A stretch of DNA of 64,000 nt from JASHUC01 sp035523875 (lineage in GTDB: Bacteria; Pseudomonadota; Gammaproteobacteria; Steroidobacterales; Steroidobacteraceae), in the NCBI GenBank assembly GCA_035523875.1, contig DATKPY010000027.1, positions 54,271 through 118,270 of the forward strand. The letters are read 5' to 3'. Every line of letters starts with the position of its first letter. The stretch's first letter is position 1. Positions 18,886 to 26,913 of this stretch are shown one piece after another. Both the position numbers and the translations under genes were made by a program. A model generated the notes under the pieces. That model did not search any database. It saw nothing but the letters and a program-made list of their open reading frames with translations, and was not told the DNA's origin.

Positions 18886-18950
18886 AGCCGAGCCCCCGAC
18901 GCCGAGCCCCTGAAGAGGGGCTCGGCTTCAGACAGAGGTGCCGTTCGGCA
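18863..18950. repeat. Perfect 34-bp inverted repeat spanning the dciA and lpxC 3' ends
   Basis: Arms 18863-18896 and 18917-18950 are exact reverse complements over 34 bp, separated by 20 nt. The left arm holds the last codons and TGA of dciA, the right arm those of lpxC, so both proteins end in PNGTSV. A second, shorter hairpin is nested: GCCGAGCCCC (18901-18910) pairs with 18917-18926 across a 6-nt loop, because GCCGAGCCCC is also repeated directly at 18887. It probably serves as a bidirectional terminator, although neither side has a U-tract. Confidence 0.9.
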
Positions 18951-19854
18951 GCGCCGCGGCTTCGACGTAGGAGATGGGCGCTTCGGCAGGCGTCTCGAAG
19001 ACGACCTCTTCCCATGTCGCGGGATCGGCGAGGAGCGAGCGCAGCAGCCTGTTGTTGAGGGCGTGACCGGATTTGAATCCGCTGAACTCGCCGATCAGGC
19101 TGTGACCGAGCAGGTAGAGATCCCCGATCGCGTCGAGAATCTTGTGCTTGACGAACTCGTCCTCGTAGCGCAGTCCGTCCTCGTTGAGCACGCGGAAGTC
19201 ATCGAGCACGATCGCGTTGTCGAGACTGCCGCCGAGCGCGAGATTGCGCGAGCGCATCATCTCGAGATCGCGCATGAAGCCGAACGTGCGCGCGCGACTC
19301 ACCTCTTTGAGGAACGAGGTGGTCGAGAAGTCCATCGAGGCGCGCTGCGAGCGGCGCTTGAAGATCGGATGGTTGAACTCGATCTCGAAGTTGACTTTGA
19401 AGCCGTCGAACGGACGGAACTCCGCCCACTTCTCACCCTCTTCCACTCTCATCGCCCGCTTGATGCGGATGAAGCGCTTCGGCGCGCGCTGCTCCTCGAT
19501 GCCGGCCGACTGCAGCAGGAACACGAATGGTCCGGCGCTGCCGTCCATGATCGGCACCTCGGGCGCGCTCACTTCGACGATCGCGTTGTCGATGCCGAGG
19601 CCTGCGAACGCCGACAGCAGATGCTCAACGGTCGACACGCGCACCTGGCCCCTGACGAGCGTCGTGCCGAGAGTCGTGTCGCCCACGTTCTCCGCGTGCG
19701 CGGGAATGTCGGGAGATCCTGGAACGTCGGAGCGCTGGAAGAGAATTCCGGTGCCGGGCGCCGCGGGACGCAGCGTCATCAGCACCTTCTTGCCGGTGTG
19801 GAGACCGACGCCCGTCGCGCGAATGGAGTTCTTCAGTGTGCGTTGTCCGACCAT
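18928..19854 (-). CDS. lpxC: UDP-3-O-acyl-N-acetylglucosamine deacetylase LpxC
   Basis: 308 residues from ATG 19854 (MVGQRTLKNSIRATGVGLHTGK). Zinc ligands His78 (STVEHLLSAF), His237 and Asp241 (KHKILDAIGD) are at exactly the Pseudomonas numbering. It catalyses the committed step of lipid A synthesis. The family-typical C-terminus runs to ISYVEAAAL and is followed by PNGTSV, added by the inverted repeat. In E. coli the LpxC C-terminus controls FtsH proteolysis, so this tail may matter. It lies downstream of ftsZ after a 196-bp gap. Confidence 0.97.
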   Translation of the reverse strand: MVGQRTLKNSIRATGVGLHTGKKVLMTLRPAAPGTGILFQRSDVPGSPDIPAHAENVGDTTLGTTLVRGQVRVSTVEHLLSAFAGLGIDNAIVEVSAPEVPIMDGSAGPFVFLLQSAGIEEQRAPKRFIRIKRAMRVEEGEKWAEFRPFDGFKVNFEIEFNHPIFKRRSQRASMDFSTTSFLKEVSRARTFGFMRDLEMMRSRNLALGGSLDNAIVLDDFRVLNEDGLRYEDEFVKHKILDAIGDLYLLGHSLIGEFSGFKSGHALNNRLLRSLLADPATWEEVVFETPAEAPISYVEAAALPNGTSV

Positions 19855-19982
19855 GGGGCCTCGAGCTTGGCCAAGAGATGCCGGCGCCTCGCGGTGCACG
19901 ACACGGGCGCTACCGTATCACGGGCGAATCCGCACTCCAATGACCGGCTTCGCATCGTGAGCCACGCGCAGCACGGGTCACC

Positions 19983-20002
19983 CGCGCCCCACTCGGGGCG
20001 CG
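19983..20002. other. Hairpin between ftsZ and lpxC
   Basis: CGCGCCCC-ACTC-GGGGCGCG is a perfect 8-bp stem with a 4-nt loop, 49 nt downstream of the ftsZ stop in the 196-bp ftsZ-lpxC gap. No U-run follows on the minus strand, so it may be a partial terminator or processing site that separates lpxC from the division genes. I see nothing else convincing in this gap. Confidence 0.45.
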
Positions 20003-20050
20003 AGCCGCGAACCACCCAAACGCAACCAACCCGCCGCGAGATGCGGCGCT

Positions 20051-21247
20051 TCAGTCCGCCTGCCGGCGCAGGAATGCCGGAATGTCGAGCAGGTCGTCCG
20101 GATCCGGCTCCGGGCGCAGGCCATCGCCCACGGCGCGCTGGCGCTGCACCGTCGGCTTGTCGAGCACGGCATAGTCGCTGTTCGACAGCGGTTGCGAGCG
20201 GCGCACCACCCGCATCGCGGTCTCGCGCCCGGATTGCGCCTCGCGCGGGCTCAGAATCTCGCGCGTCCCAGGACTACGCGTTGCGGCTGCAGGCCGTCCG
20301 AGCCCCGTCGCCACCACCGTGACACGCACCTGATTCGTGAGTTCGGGGTCGATGACCGTTCCGACGACGACCGTCGCATCCTCTGATGCAAACTGTTTCA
20401 CAATGTTGCCCACTTCCTGAAATTCGCCGATCGACAGATCCATTCCAGCGGTGACGTTCACGAGGATCCCGTGTGCGCCGGCCAAGTTGATGTCCTCGAG
20501 CAAGGGAGAGGAGACCGCCGCCTCGGCCGCCTCGCGCGCTCGATTCTCGCCGCTCGCGGCGCCTGAGCCCATCATCGCCATGCCGGTTTCTGCCATCACC
20601 GTGCGCACGTCGGCGAAGTCGACATTGATCAGCCCTGGTCGCGTGATGAGCTCGGCGATCCCCTGCACCGCGCCCTGCAGCACCTGATTTGCCGACTTGA
20701 AGGCATCGAGGAGCGTCGTCTGCGGACCGAGCACCGTGAGCAGCTTCTGATTGGGAATCGTGATCAACGAATCGCAGAACTTCGAGAGCTCGGCAATCCC
20801 GTGCTCGGCGACCAGGTGGCGCTTGCCGCCCTCCATCTCGAAGGGCTTCGTGACCACGGCGACCGTGAGAATGCCGAGCTCCTTCGCGACCTGCGCGACC
20901 ACCGGAGCGGCACCCGTTCCGGTTCCGCCTCCCATGCCCGCGGTAATGAACAGCATGTCGCAGCCCTCGACGAGCTCGACGATGCGGTCGCGATCCTCCA
21001 TCGCAGCCTGGCGCCCGATCTCCGGGTCGGCACCGGCGCCGAGCCCCTTGGTGATATTGCAGCCGATCTGCAGCGCAGTCTTGACCTTCGAATGCTTGAG
21101 CGCCTGCGCATCGGTGTTCAGGCACATGAAGTCGACGCCCTCGATGCCGGTCGTCACCATGTGCGCAACGGCGTTCCCGCCGCCGCCCCCGACGCCGATC
21201 ACCTTGATCACGGCGCTTTGGCTATATGCATCCATCAATTCGAACAT
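20051..21247 (-). CDS. ftsZ: Cell division GTPase FtsZ
   Basis: 398 residues. The tubulin signature GGGTGTG sits in FITAGMGGGTGTGAAPV, the T7 catalytic loop in NVDFADVRTVM, and the C-terminal recruitment peptide DIPAFLRRQ at the end, separated by a variable linker of about 60 residues. Forms the Z ring. ATG 21247 is preceded by GAGAGGAG at a good distance; an in-frame ATG four codons on is less likely. A 102-bp gap separates it from ftsA and could hold a separate promoter, but I see no clear boxes. Confidence 0.98.
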   Translation of the reverse strand: MFELMDAYSQSAVIKVIGVGGGGGNAVAHMVTTGIEGVDFMCLNTDAQALKHSKVKTALQIGCNITKGLGAGADPEIGRQAAMEDRDRIVELVEGCDMLFITAGMGGGTGTGAAPVVAQVAKELGILTVAVVTKPFEMEGGKRHLVAEHGIAELSKFCDSLITIPNQKLLTVLGPQTTLLDAFKSANQVLQGAVQGIAELITRPGLINVDFADVRTVMAETGMAMMGSGAASGENRAREAAEAAVSSPLLEDINLAGAHGILVNVTAGMDLSIGEFQEVGNIVKQFASEDATVVVGTVIDPELTNQVRVTVVATGLGRPAAATRSPGTREILSPREAQSGRETAMRVVRRSQPLSNSDYAVLDKPTVQRQRAVGDGLRPEPDPDDLLDIPAFLRRQAD

Positions 21248-21349
21248 TTGTTATCGCTCCTCTCGGCGGAAACAGTGGGTGGAATTCGGCCTGTCTACGT
21301 GTGTAACTGCTCGATGTCTGTCAGCTTCAAAAGCGGTCGCTCCGTCGGT

Positions 21350-22579
21350 TCAGAAATTGCCCTGGAACCAGGCGCGCATGCGGTCGAGGACCGTCTTCGC
21401 GCTGCCGAGTGGGCGGCGCTGTCGCCCGGGCAGGGCATTGTCGCGGCCGTAGAGCAGCAGCCCCACGCCGGTGGAGAAAATCGGGTTGCGCACCACGTCG
21501 GCGAGACCCTGCACTGCCTGCGGCAGGCCCAGCCGAACGGGCATGTGGAACACTTCCTCGGCGAGCTCGATGGCGCCTTCCATCTTTGCGCTGCCACCGG
21601 TGAGCACGATGCCGGCGGCGATCGTCTCCTCGAAACCGCTGCGGCGCAGCTCCTCGCGCACGAGGCCGAAGAGCTCCTCGTAGCGCGGCTCGACGACCTC
21701 CGCGAGCGTCTGACGCGCGAGACGCCGTGCGGGCCGCTCGCCGACGCTCGGCACCTCGATCGTCTCATCGGGATTGGCGAGCTGCGAGAGCGCACAGGCG
21801 TAGCGCACCTTGATGTCCTCGGCGTGCTGGGTCGGCGTGCGCATCGACACGGCGATGTCGTTCGTCACCTGATCGCCCGCGATCGGGATCACCGCGGTGT
21901 GGCGGATCGCGCCGGCCGAGAAGACCGCGATGTCGGTGGTCCCGCCGCCCACGTCGATGAGGCACACGCCGAGCTCCTTCTCGTCCTCCGTGAGCACGGC
22001 GAAGCTCGAGGCGAGCTGCTCGAGCACGATGTCGTCGACCTCGAGCCCGCAGCGCTGAATGCACTTCTCGATGTTCTGCGCGGCGCTCTCGGCGCCGGTG
22101 ACGATGTGCACCTTCGCCTCGAGGCGCACTCCGGACATGCCGATCGGATCGCGGATGCCTTCCTGGCCGTCGATGATGAATTCCTGCGGCAGCACGTGCA
22201 GGATCTTCTGGTCGGCCGGGATCGCGACCGCCTTGGCGGCATCGATCACGTGCTCGACGTCACCGTGCGTCACCTCGCGATCGCGGATCGCGACCACGCC
22301 GTGAGAGTTGAGGCTGCGCACGTGGCTGCCTGCGATGCCGGCGTAGACCGAGTGGATCTCGCAGCCAGCCATGAGCTCGGCCTCCTCGACTGCGCGCTGA
22401 ATCGACTGCACGGTGCTCTCGATGTTGACGACCACTCCCTTCTTCAGGCCGCGCGAGGGCTGCGAGCCGATGCCGAGCACCTCGATGCTGCCGTCGGGCG
22501 CCGCCTCGCCAACGAGTGCCACGACCTTCGAGGTGCCGATATCGAGCCCGATCACCAGATTCCTGTCGGTTTTTTTCAT
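21350..22579 (-). CDS. ftsA: Cell division protein FtsA
   Basis: 409 residues, actin-like ATPase that anchors FtsZ to the membrane. The N-terminus NLVIGLDIGTSKVVALVGE and the later LIDVGGGTTDIAVF and GIVLTGGSAKMEG are the phosphate and adenosine motifs of the actin fold. The SHS2 domain lies between, and the C-terminal amphipathic helix (VLDRMRAWFQGNF) is the membrane-targeting sequence. Start ATG 22579 has GAAGAGG just upstream and lies 7 nt after the ftsQ stop. Confidence 0.97.
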   Translation of the reverse strand: MKKTDRNLVIGLDIGTSKVVALVGEAAPDGSIEVLGIGSQPSRGLKKGVVVNIESTVQSIQRAVEEAELMAGCEIHSVYAGIAGSHVRSLNSHGVVAIRDREVTHGDVEHVIDAAKAVAIPADQKILHVLPQEFIIDGQEGIRDPIGMSGVRLEAKVHIVTGAESAAQNIEKCIQRCGLEVDDIVLEQLASSFAVLTEDEKELGVCLIDVGGGTTDIAVFSAGAIRHTAVIPIAGDQVTNDIAVSMRTPTQHAEDIKVRYACALSQLANPDETIEVPSVGERPARRLARQTLAEVVEPRYEELFGLVREELRRSGFEETIAAGIVLTGGSAKMEGAIELAEEVFHMPVRLGLPQAVQGLADVVRNPIFSTGVGLLLYGRDNALPGRQRRPLGSAKTVLDRMRAWFQGNF

Positions 22580-22586
22580 GGCCTCT

Positions 22587-23408
22587 TCATGGGTTGCGCC
22601 CATACGCAAGGTAAGCTCTGCCCGCACCCCCGATGGAGCTGTGCGCATCGCTCGGCGCGCCCCCGCGCCAGCCGACCGCAAAGCCGTTCGTGTAGCGCAT
22701 GTCGAGGTACGCGATGTCCGTGGCGCGCTGCGCGACGAGCTTCGCGCCGACGGCCATGAAGGTATCGAAGCGCTCGTCGACGCGTTTGCGTCCGAGCCGC
22801 ACCGTCACGCCGTTACCGAGATCGAACTCCCACGCCCCGCGGGCATCGAGCCGCAAAGCGGAGAGACGCAAGCCCGCCTCCGCGAGCCGGGCCTGCATCA
22901 CGAGATAGCGCGCCGCAACGGCACCCTCCGTCCCGTCGGGACCGGAGAGCCGCGGCAGCTCCTGCGGAATGTGATTGGCGCTGCTCGCGAACAGCTCGCC
23001 GCGGTCGTTGATGAGGCCGTCGTCGCCCCAGCGCGCCACCGCGACCTGCTCGACGATGCGCAGCGCGATGCCGCGCGGCCAGCTGCGCTCCGCGCTCACG
23101 CTGTCCACCCACGGCAGGCGCTTGACCGCCGCGCAGATGCCGGCGAGATCCACGGTGACGAGTCCAGCTCCGTGGATGCTCGCCCGCACGATGCGCTCCA
23201 CGTCGAGCGGCGAGACACGCTGGAAGCGGCCCGTGAGCGCAATCGAATCGATCGGCCGGTTGAGCGCCGCAAGCGCGAGCGCGAGGCCCGCGAGCACGGC
23301 ACTCACGGTCAAGGCCGGCAGCGCGAGCCGCCGCCACGCGATCGTGGGCACCCGGATGCGCGGCGCCTCCGGCGTGGGCTTGCGGCGATTCTTGCGGCGC
23401 AGCCACAT
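22587..23408 (-). CDS. ftsQ: Cell division protein FtsQ
   Basis: 273 residues: a basic cytoplasmic tail, one membrane helix (LALPALTVSAVLAGLALALAAL), a POTRA domain starting SIALTGRFQRVSPLDVERIV, and the FtsQ beta domain with LPWVDSVSAERSWPRGIALRIVEQVAVARW. Links the early and late divisome (FtsB/L). Starts 3 nt after murB. ddl, which usually sits just upstream of ftsQ, is not here. Confidence 0.95.
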   Translation of the reverse strand: MWLRRKNRRKPTPEAPRIRVPTIAWRRLALPALTVSAVLAGLALALAALNRPIDSIALTGRFQRVSPLDVERIVRASIHGAGLVTVDLAGICAAVKRLPWVDSVSAERSWPRGIALRIVEQVAVARWGDDGLINDRGELFASSANHIPQELPRLSGPDGTEGAVAARYLVMQARLAEAGLRLSALRLDARGAWEFDLGNGVTVRLGRKRVDERFDTFMAVGAKLVAQRATDIAYLDMRYTNGFAVGWRGGAPSDAHSSIGGAGRAYLAYGRNP

Positions 23409-23411
23409 CGC

Positions 23412-24326
23412 TCAAGCGCTCCGCGCCGGCACTGCCGGCTCCCCAAGGATGCGCACCTCGGGCTCGAGTCGAACGGAGTACAGGCGCTCGACCTCCGCCT
23501 GCACGTGCTGCATGAGCCGCTCGACGTCCGCGGCCGTCGCCGCACCATGATTGATGATGAAATTCGCGTGTTTCTCGGAGACCGACGCGTCCCCGATGCG
23601 ATACCCCTTCAGACCGGCCGCCTCGATCAGGCGCGCCGCATGATCGCCGGGCGGATTGGTGAACACGGAGCCGCAGCTCCACGCCCCGATCGGCTGAGTC
23701 GCCTTGCGGCGCGCGAGGAGCGAGCGCACTTCCGCGCTATTCGCGTTCGGCTTGACCTCGAAGCGCAGCGTCGCCGCCACGAACCACTCGCCCGCGACCG
23801 GCGGACGCACGCGGCGATACCCCACCTCGTATTCCTGCGCCGCGCGGCGGTGCTCGCGGCCGCACGAATCGAGGGTCTCTACCTCGACTACGTGCCGCCA
23901 CGTCTCCCCGCCGAAAGCCCCGGCGTTCATCGCGAGCGCACCGCCCAGCGTTCCGGGGATGCCAGCGAAGAACTCCGCGGGGCCGAGCTCCCAGGCAGTG
24001 CACTGGCGGGCGATACGCGCACAGGCGACGCCCGCCTCGCAGTAGACGGTGGCGCTGCTCGAGCGCTCGAGGCGCTCGAGCGCGCCCTGCGTCGCGATGA
24101 CGACGCCGCGCACGCCGCCATCGCGAACGAGCAGATTGCTGCCGAGCCCGATCATGTGCAGCGGCACCCCGGAGGGCAGCGCGCGCACGAACGCCGCGAG
24201 GTCCGAGCGGTCGCGCGGTGAGAAGAACACATCGGCCGGCCCTCCTACGTGCCAGGAGGTGTGCCGGCTCAGCGGCTCGTCGCGGCGCACACGCGGCATG
24301 AACTCGGCGGGCACGGCCACGGTCAC
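23412..24326 (-). CDS. murB: UDP-N-acetylenolpyruvoylglucosamine reductase MurB
   Basis: 304 residues. FAD-binding stretches are GLGSNLLVRDGGVRGVVI and AEFFAGIPGTLGGALAMNAGAFG; the catalytic Ser sits in WSCGSVFTNP, and the C-terminus has ISEKHANFI-type SVSEKHANFIINHG. Reduces the enolpyruvyl group to give UDP-MurNAc. GTG 24326 is preferred because its GTGA overlaps the murC stop, continuing the coupling pattern of this operon. Short (type II-like) form. Confidence 0.94.
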   Translation of the reverse strand: MTVAVPAEFMPRVRRDEPLSRHTSWHVGGPADVFFSPRDRSDLAAFVRALPSGVPLHMIGLGSNLLVRDGGVRGVVIATQGALERLERSSSATVYCEAGVACARIARQCTAWELGPAEFFAGIPGTLGGALAMNAGAFGGETWRHVVEVETLDSCGREHRRAAQEYEVGYRRVRPPVAGEWFVAATLRFEVKPNANSAEVRSLLARRKATQPIGAWSCGSVFTNPPGDHAARLIEAAGLKGYRIGDASVSEKHANFIINHGAATAADVERLMQHVQAEVERLYSVRLEPEVRILGEPAVPARSA

Positions 24327-25831
24327 GGCGACCTCTGGCGCGCGCAGGCGCGCGCCTCGAGTGCGGCGGGAAGCGAATGCGCGACCGCGTTGATGTTTCC
24401 GGCGCCCATCGTGACGATCACATCGTTCGGCCGGATCACGTCGTTGAGCGCAGTCGCGAGCTCCTCGACCCGCTCGACGAAGATCGGCTCGACCTGCGCG
24501 CGCGAACGCACGGCGCGGCAGATCGCCCGACCGTCGCACCCCGGAATCGGCGCCTCGCCGGCTGCATAGACTTCCGTCACCAGCAGCACATCCGCGCTCG
24601 AGAGTACCTTCGCGAAATCGTCGATGAGGTCGCGCGTGCGTGTGTAGCGATGCGGCTGAAACGCGAGCACGATGCGCCGCCCCGGATAGCCTTGGTGCAA
24701 TGCCTCGAGCGTCGCGGCGATCTCCGTCGGATGGTGGCCGTAATCGTCGACCACGCTCACGCGCCCCACCGCGGTCGACACGTCGGCGATGTGCTGCAGA
24801 CGGCGATCGATCCCCTGGAAGCCGGCGAGGGCATGCTGGATCGCCTCGTCGGGAATCTCGAGCTCGCTCGCCGCCGCGATGGCGGCGAGCGCGTTGAGCA
24901 CGTTGTGCGCGCCCGGCAGGTTGAGCGTCACGGGGAGCGGCGCTGCGACTGCGGAACGCAGCGCCGCCCCCGACCTGAGCACGGTGAAGTGAGTCTGCAG
25001 GCCGTCGCGATGCACGTCGACCGCGCGCACGTCGGCTTGCGCGGCAAACCCATAGGTCACCACCGGGCGGCCCACGCGCGGCAGGACGCTGCGCACCTGC
25101 TCATCGTCGAGACAGAGAATCGCGAGACCGTAGAACGGCAGGTTGTGCAGGAAGTCGACGAAGCTCTCTTTCAGGCGCTCGAAGCTGCCCTCGTGGGTCG
25201 CGAGGTGATCGTTGTCGATGTTGGTGACGATCGCGATCAGTGGCTGCAAGTGCGTGAAGGAGGCGTCGCTCTCGTCCGCTTCGGCCACCAGATAGCGTCC
25301 GGCTCCGAGCCGCGCGTTGCTCCCGGCGCTGTTGAGCCGTCCGCCGATCACGAAGGTCGGGTCCGCGCCGCCCTCGGCGAGCACGCTCGCGACGAGGCTC
25401 GTCGTGGTTGTCTTGCCGTGCGTGCCCGCGACCGCGATCGAATAGCGAAAGCGCATCAGTTCCGCGAGCATCTCCGCGCGCTGCACGACCGGGATGCGCT
25501 CGGCGATCGCCGCACGCACCTCGACGTTGTCCCCCGGCACCGCGGTCGAGACCACCACCACGTCGGCACCGCGGACATTCTCGGCCGCGTGCCCGATGAT
25601 GACCCGCGCTCCGAGCTCCACGAGCCGGCGTGTGATGGCGTTCGCGCGCACGTCGGAGCCTTGGACGCTGTAGCCGAGATTGAGCAGCACCTCGGCGATG
25701 CCGCCCATGCCGACGCCCCCGATTCCGACGAAATGAATCGTGTTGATGCGGCGCATGCGATCGGCGCTGCCGGCAGCCGGCGCACCGGGGGATGCGCGTC
25801 GCGGTCCGCCCGCTGGCGCTTGCGCCATCAT
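24323..25831 (-). CDS. murC: UDP-N-acetylmuramate--L-alanine ligase MurC
   Basis: 502 residues from ATG 25831, which overlaps the murG stop as ATGA; an internal start at 25756 (MRRINTIHFVGIGG) would give the length of Pseudomonas MurC. Features: N-terminal UDP-binding GIGGVGMGGIAEVL, ATP loop AGTHGKTTTT, EADESDASF, and the C-terminal ligase domain with DDYGHHPTEI. Adds L-Ala to UDP-MurNAc in the cytoplasm. The N-terminal Pro/Gly/Ala-rich extension is probably flexible. Confidence 0.95.
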   Translation of the reverse strand: MMAQAPAGGPRRASPGAPAAGSADRMRRINTIHFVGIGGVGMGGIAEVLLNLGYSVQGSDVRANAITRRLVELGARVIIGHAAENVRGADVVVVSTAVPGDNVEVRAAIAERIPVVQRAEMLAELMRFRYSIAVAGTHGKTTTTSLVASVLAEGGADPTFVIGGRLNSAGSNARLGAGRYLVAEADESDASFTHLQPLIAIVTNIDNDHLATHEGSFERLKESFVDFLHNLPFYGLAILCLDDEQVRSVLPRVGRPVVTYGFAAQADVRAVDVHRDGLQTHFTVLRSGAALRSAVAAPLPVTLNLPGAHNVLNALAAIAAASELEIPDEAIQHALAGFQGIDRRLQHIADVSTAVGRVSVVDDYGHHPTEIAATLEALHQGYPGRRIVLAFQPHRYTRTRDLIDDFAKVLSSADVLLVTEVYAAGEAPIPGCDGRAICRAVRSRAQVEPIFVERVEELATALNDVIRPNDVIVTMGAGNINAVAHSLPAALEARACARQRSP

Positions 25832-26913
25832 GCGGGGCTCCCACAGTATTTGAGACACGCTTGCGCCAAGTCCTCCGTCGCCCGGGGCCGGGCGAGCGAG
25901 CGGGCGCGCTCCGCCATCGCGAGCAGCTGCGCGCGGCTCGCGCAGAGCCGCGCGAGCTCCTGCGCGAGCCGCTCCGCGCTCAGCTCGCCGTCGGCGATCA
26001 GCACGGCTGCGCCGGCGCCGACCAGATAGCGCGCGTTCGCGGTCTGGTGGTCGTCGACCGCGGCGGGAAATGGCACGAGGATCGCGCCCACGCCCGCGGC
26101 TGCGAGCTCGGAGATCGTGAGCGCACCGGCGCGGCAGACGACGAGATCGGCCCAGCCGTAGACGTGGGCCATGTCCTCGATGAACGGGACCACCTCCGCG
26201 CGAGCCCCTGCGGCGGCATAGCTCGCGCGCGTCGCCTCCTGCGAGCGCGCGCCGGATTGGTGCCGCACCTCGAGCGCGAAGGCCCGCGCGAGCTGCGCCA
26301 CGGCCGCGGGCACGATCGTATTGAGACGCGCGGCGCCCTGGCTGCCTCCGACCACCAGGATGCGGATGGGACCGCCGCGCCCGGCGAAGCGCGCCGCCGG
26401 TGCGTCGATCGCCTGGATGTCGCTGCGCACCGGATTGCCGATCGCGCGGGCGTGTACCGCCTCACCGAAGCTCCCCGGGAACGCCTCGAGCACCTCGCGA
26501 GCGAAGTGCGCCAGGCAGCGGTTGGTGAATCCCGCGATCGCGTTCTGTTCGTGGATGATGAGCGGCCGGCGCGAGAGCCAGGCGGCCACGCCCCCGGGAC
26601 CGGTGACGAAGCCGCCGAGTCCGACCACGGCGAGCGGACGGCGGCGCCACATCACCCGCAGCGCCTGCAGGAGCGCGAACCCGATGCGAAACGGCGCCGC
26701 AAGGAGCGTGAGCGCACCCTTGCCACGCAATCCGCCCACCGACAGCCACTCAATCGCAATGCGCTCGGCGGGCACGATGCGTGCTTCGAGACCGCGCCGT
26801 GTCCCGAGCCAGACCACCTCGATCGCACGCTCCTTGAGGAGCCGCGCGAGGGCGAGCGCGGGGAAGACGTGCCCCCCGGTGCCGCCCGCCATGATGAGAA
26901 CCGGCCGGCTCAT
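25828..26913 (-). CDS. murG: Lipid II synthase MurG (UDP-GlcNAc transferase)
   Basis: 361 residues, peripheral GT-B (GT28) enzyme that adds GlcNAc to lipid I. The N-terminal glycine-rich loop is GGTGGHVFPALALA, followed by GLGGFVTGPGGVAA and HEQNAIAGFTNR. The C-terminal donor domain has VVGGSQGAARLN and CRAGALTISELAAAG. ATG 26913 overlaps the ftsW stop (ATGA). All expected motifs are present. Confidence 0.97.
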   Translation of the reverse strand: MSRPVLIMAGGTGGHVFPALALARLLKERAIEVVWLGTRRGLEARIVPAERIAIEWLSVGGLRGKGALTLLAAPFRIGFALLQALRVMWRRRPLAVVGLGGFVTGPGGVAAWLSRRPLIIHEQNAIAGFTNRCLAHFAREVLEAFPGSFGEAVHARAIGNPVRSDIQAIDAPAARFAGRGGPIRILVVGGSQGAARLNTIVPAAVAQLARAFALEVRHQSGARSQEATRASYAAAGARAEVVPFIEDMAHVYGWADLVVCRAGALTISELAAAGVGAILVPFPAAVDDHQTANARYLVGAGAAVLIADGELSAERLAQELARLCASRAQLLAMAERARSLARPRATEDLAQACLKYCGSPA

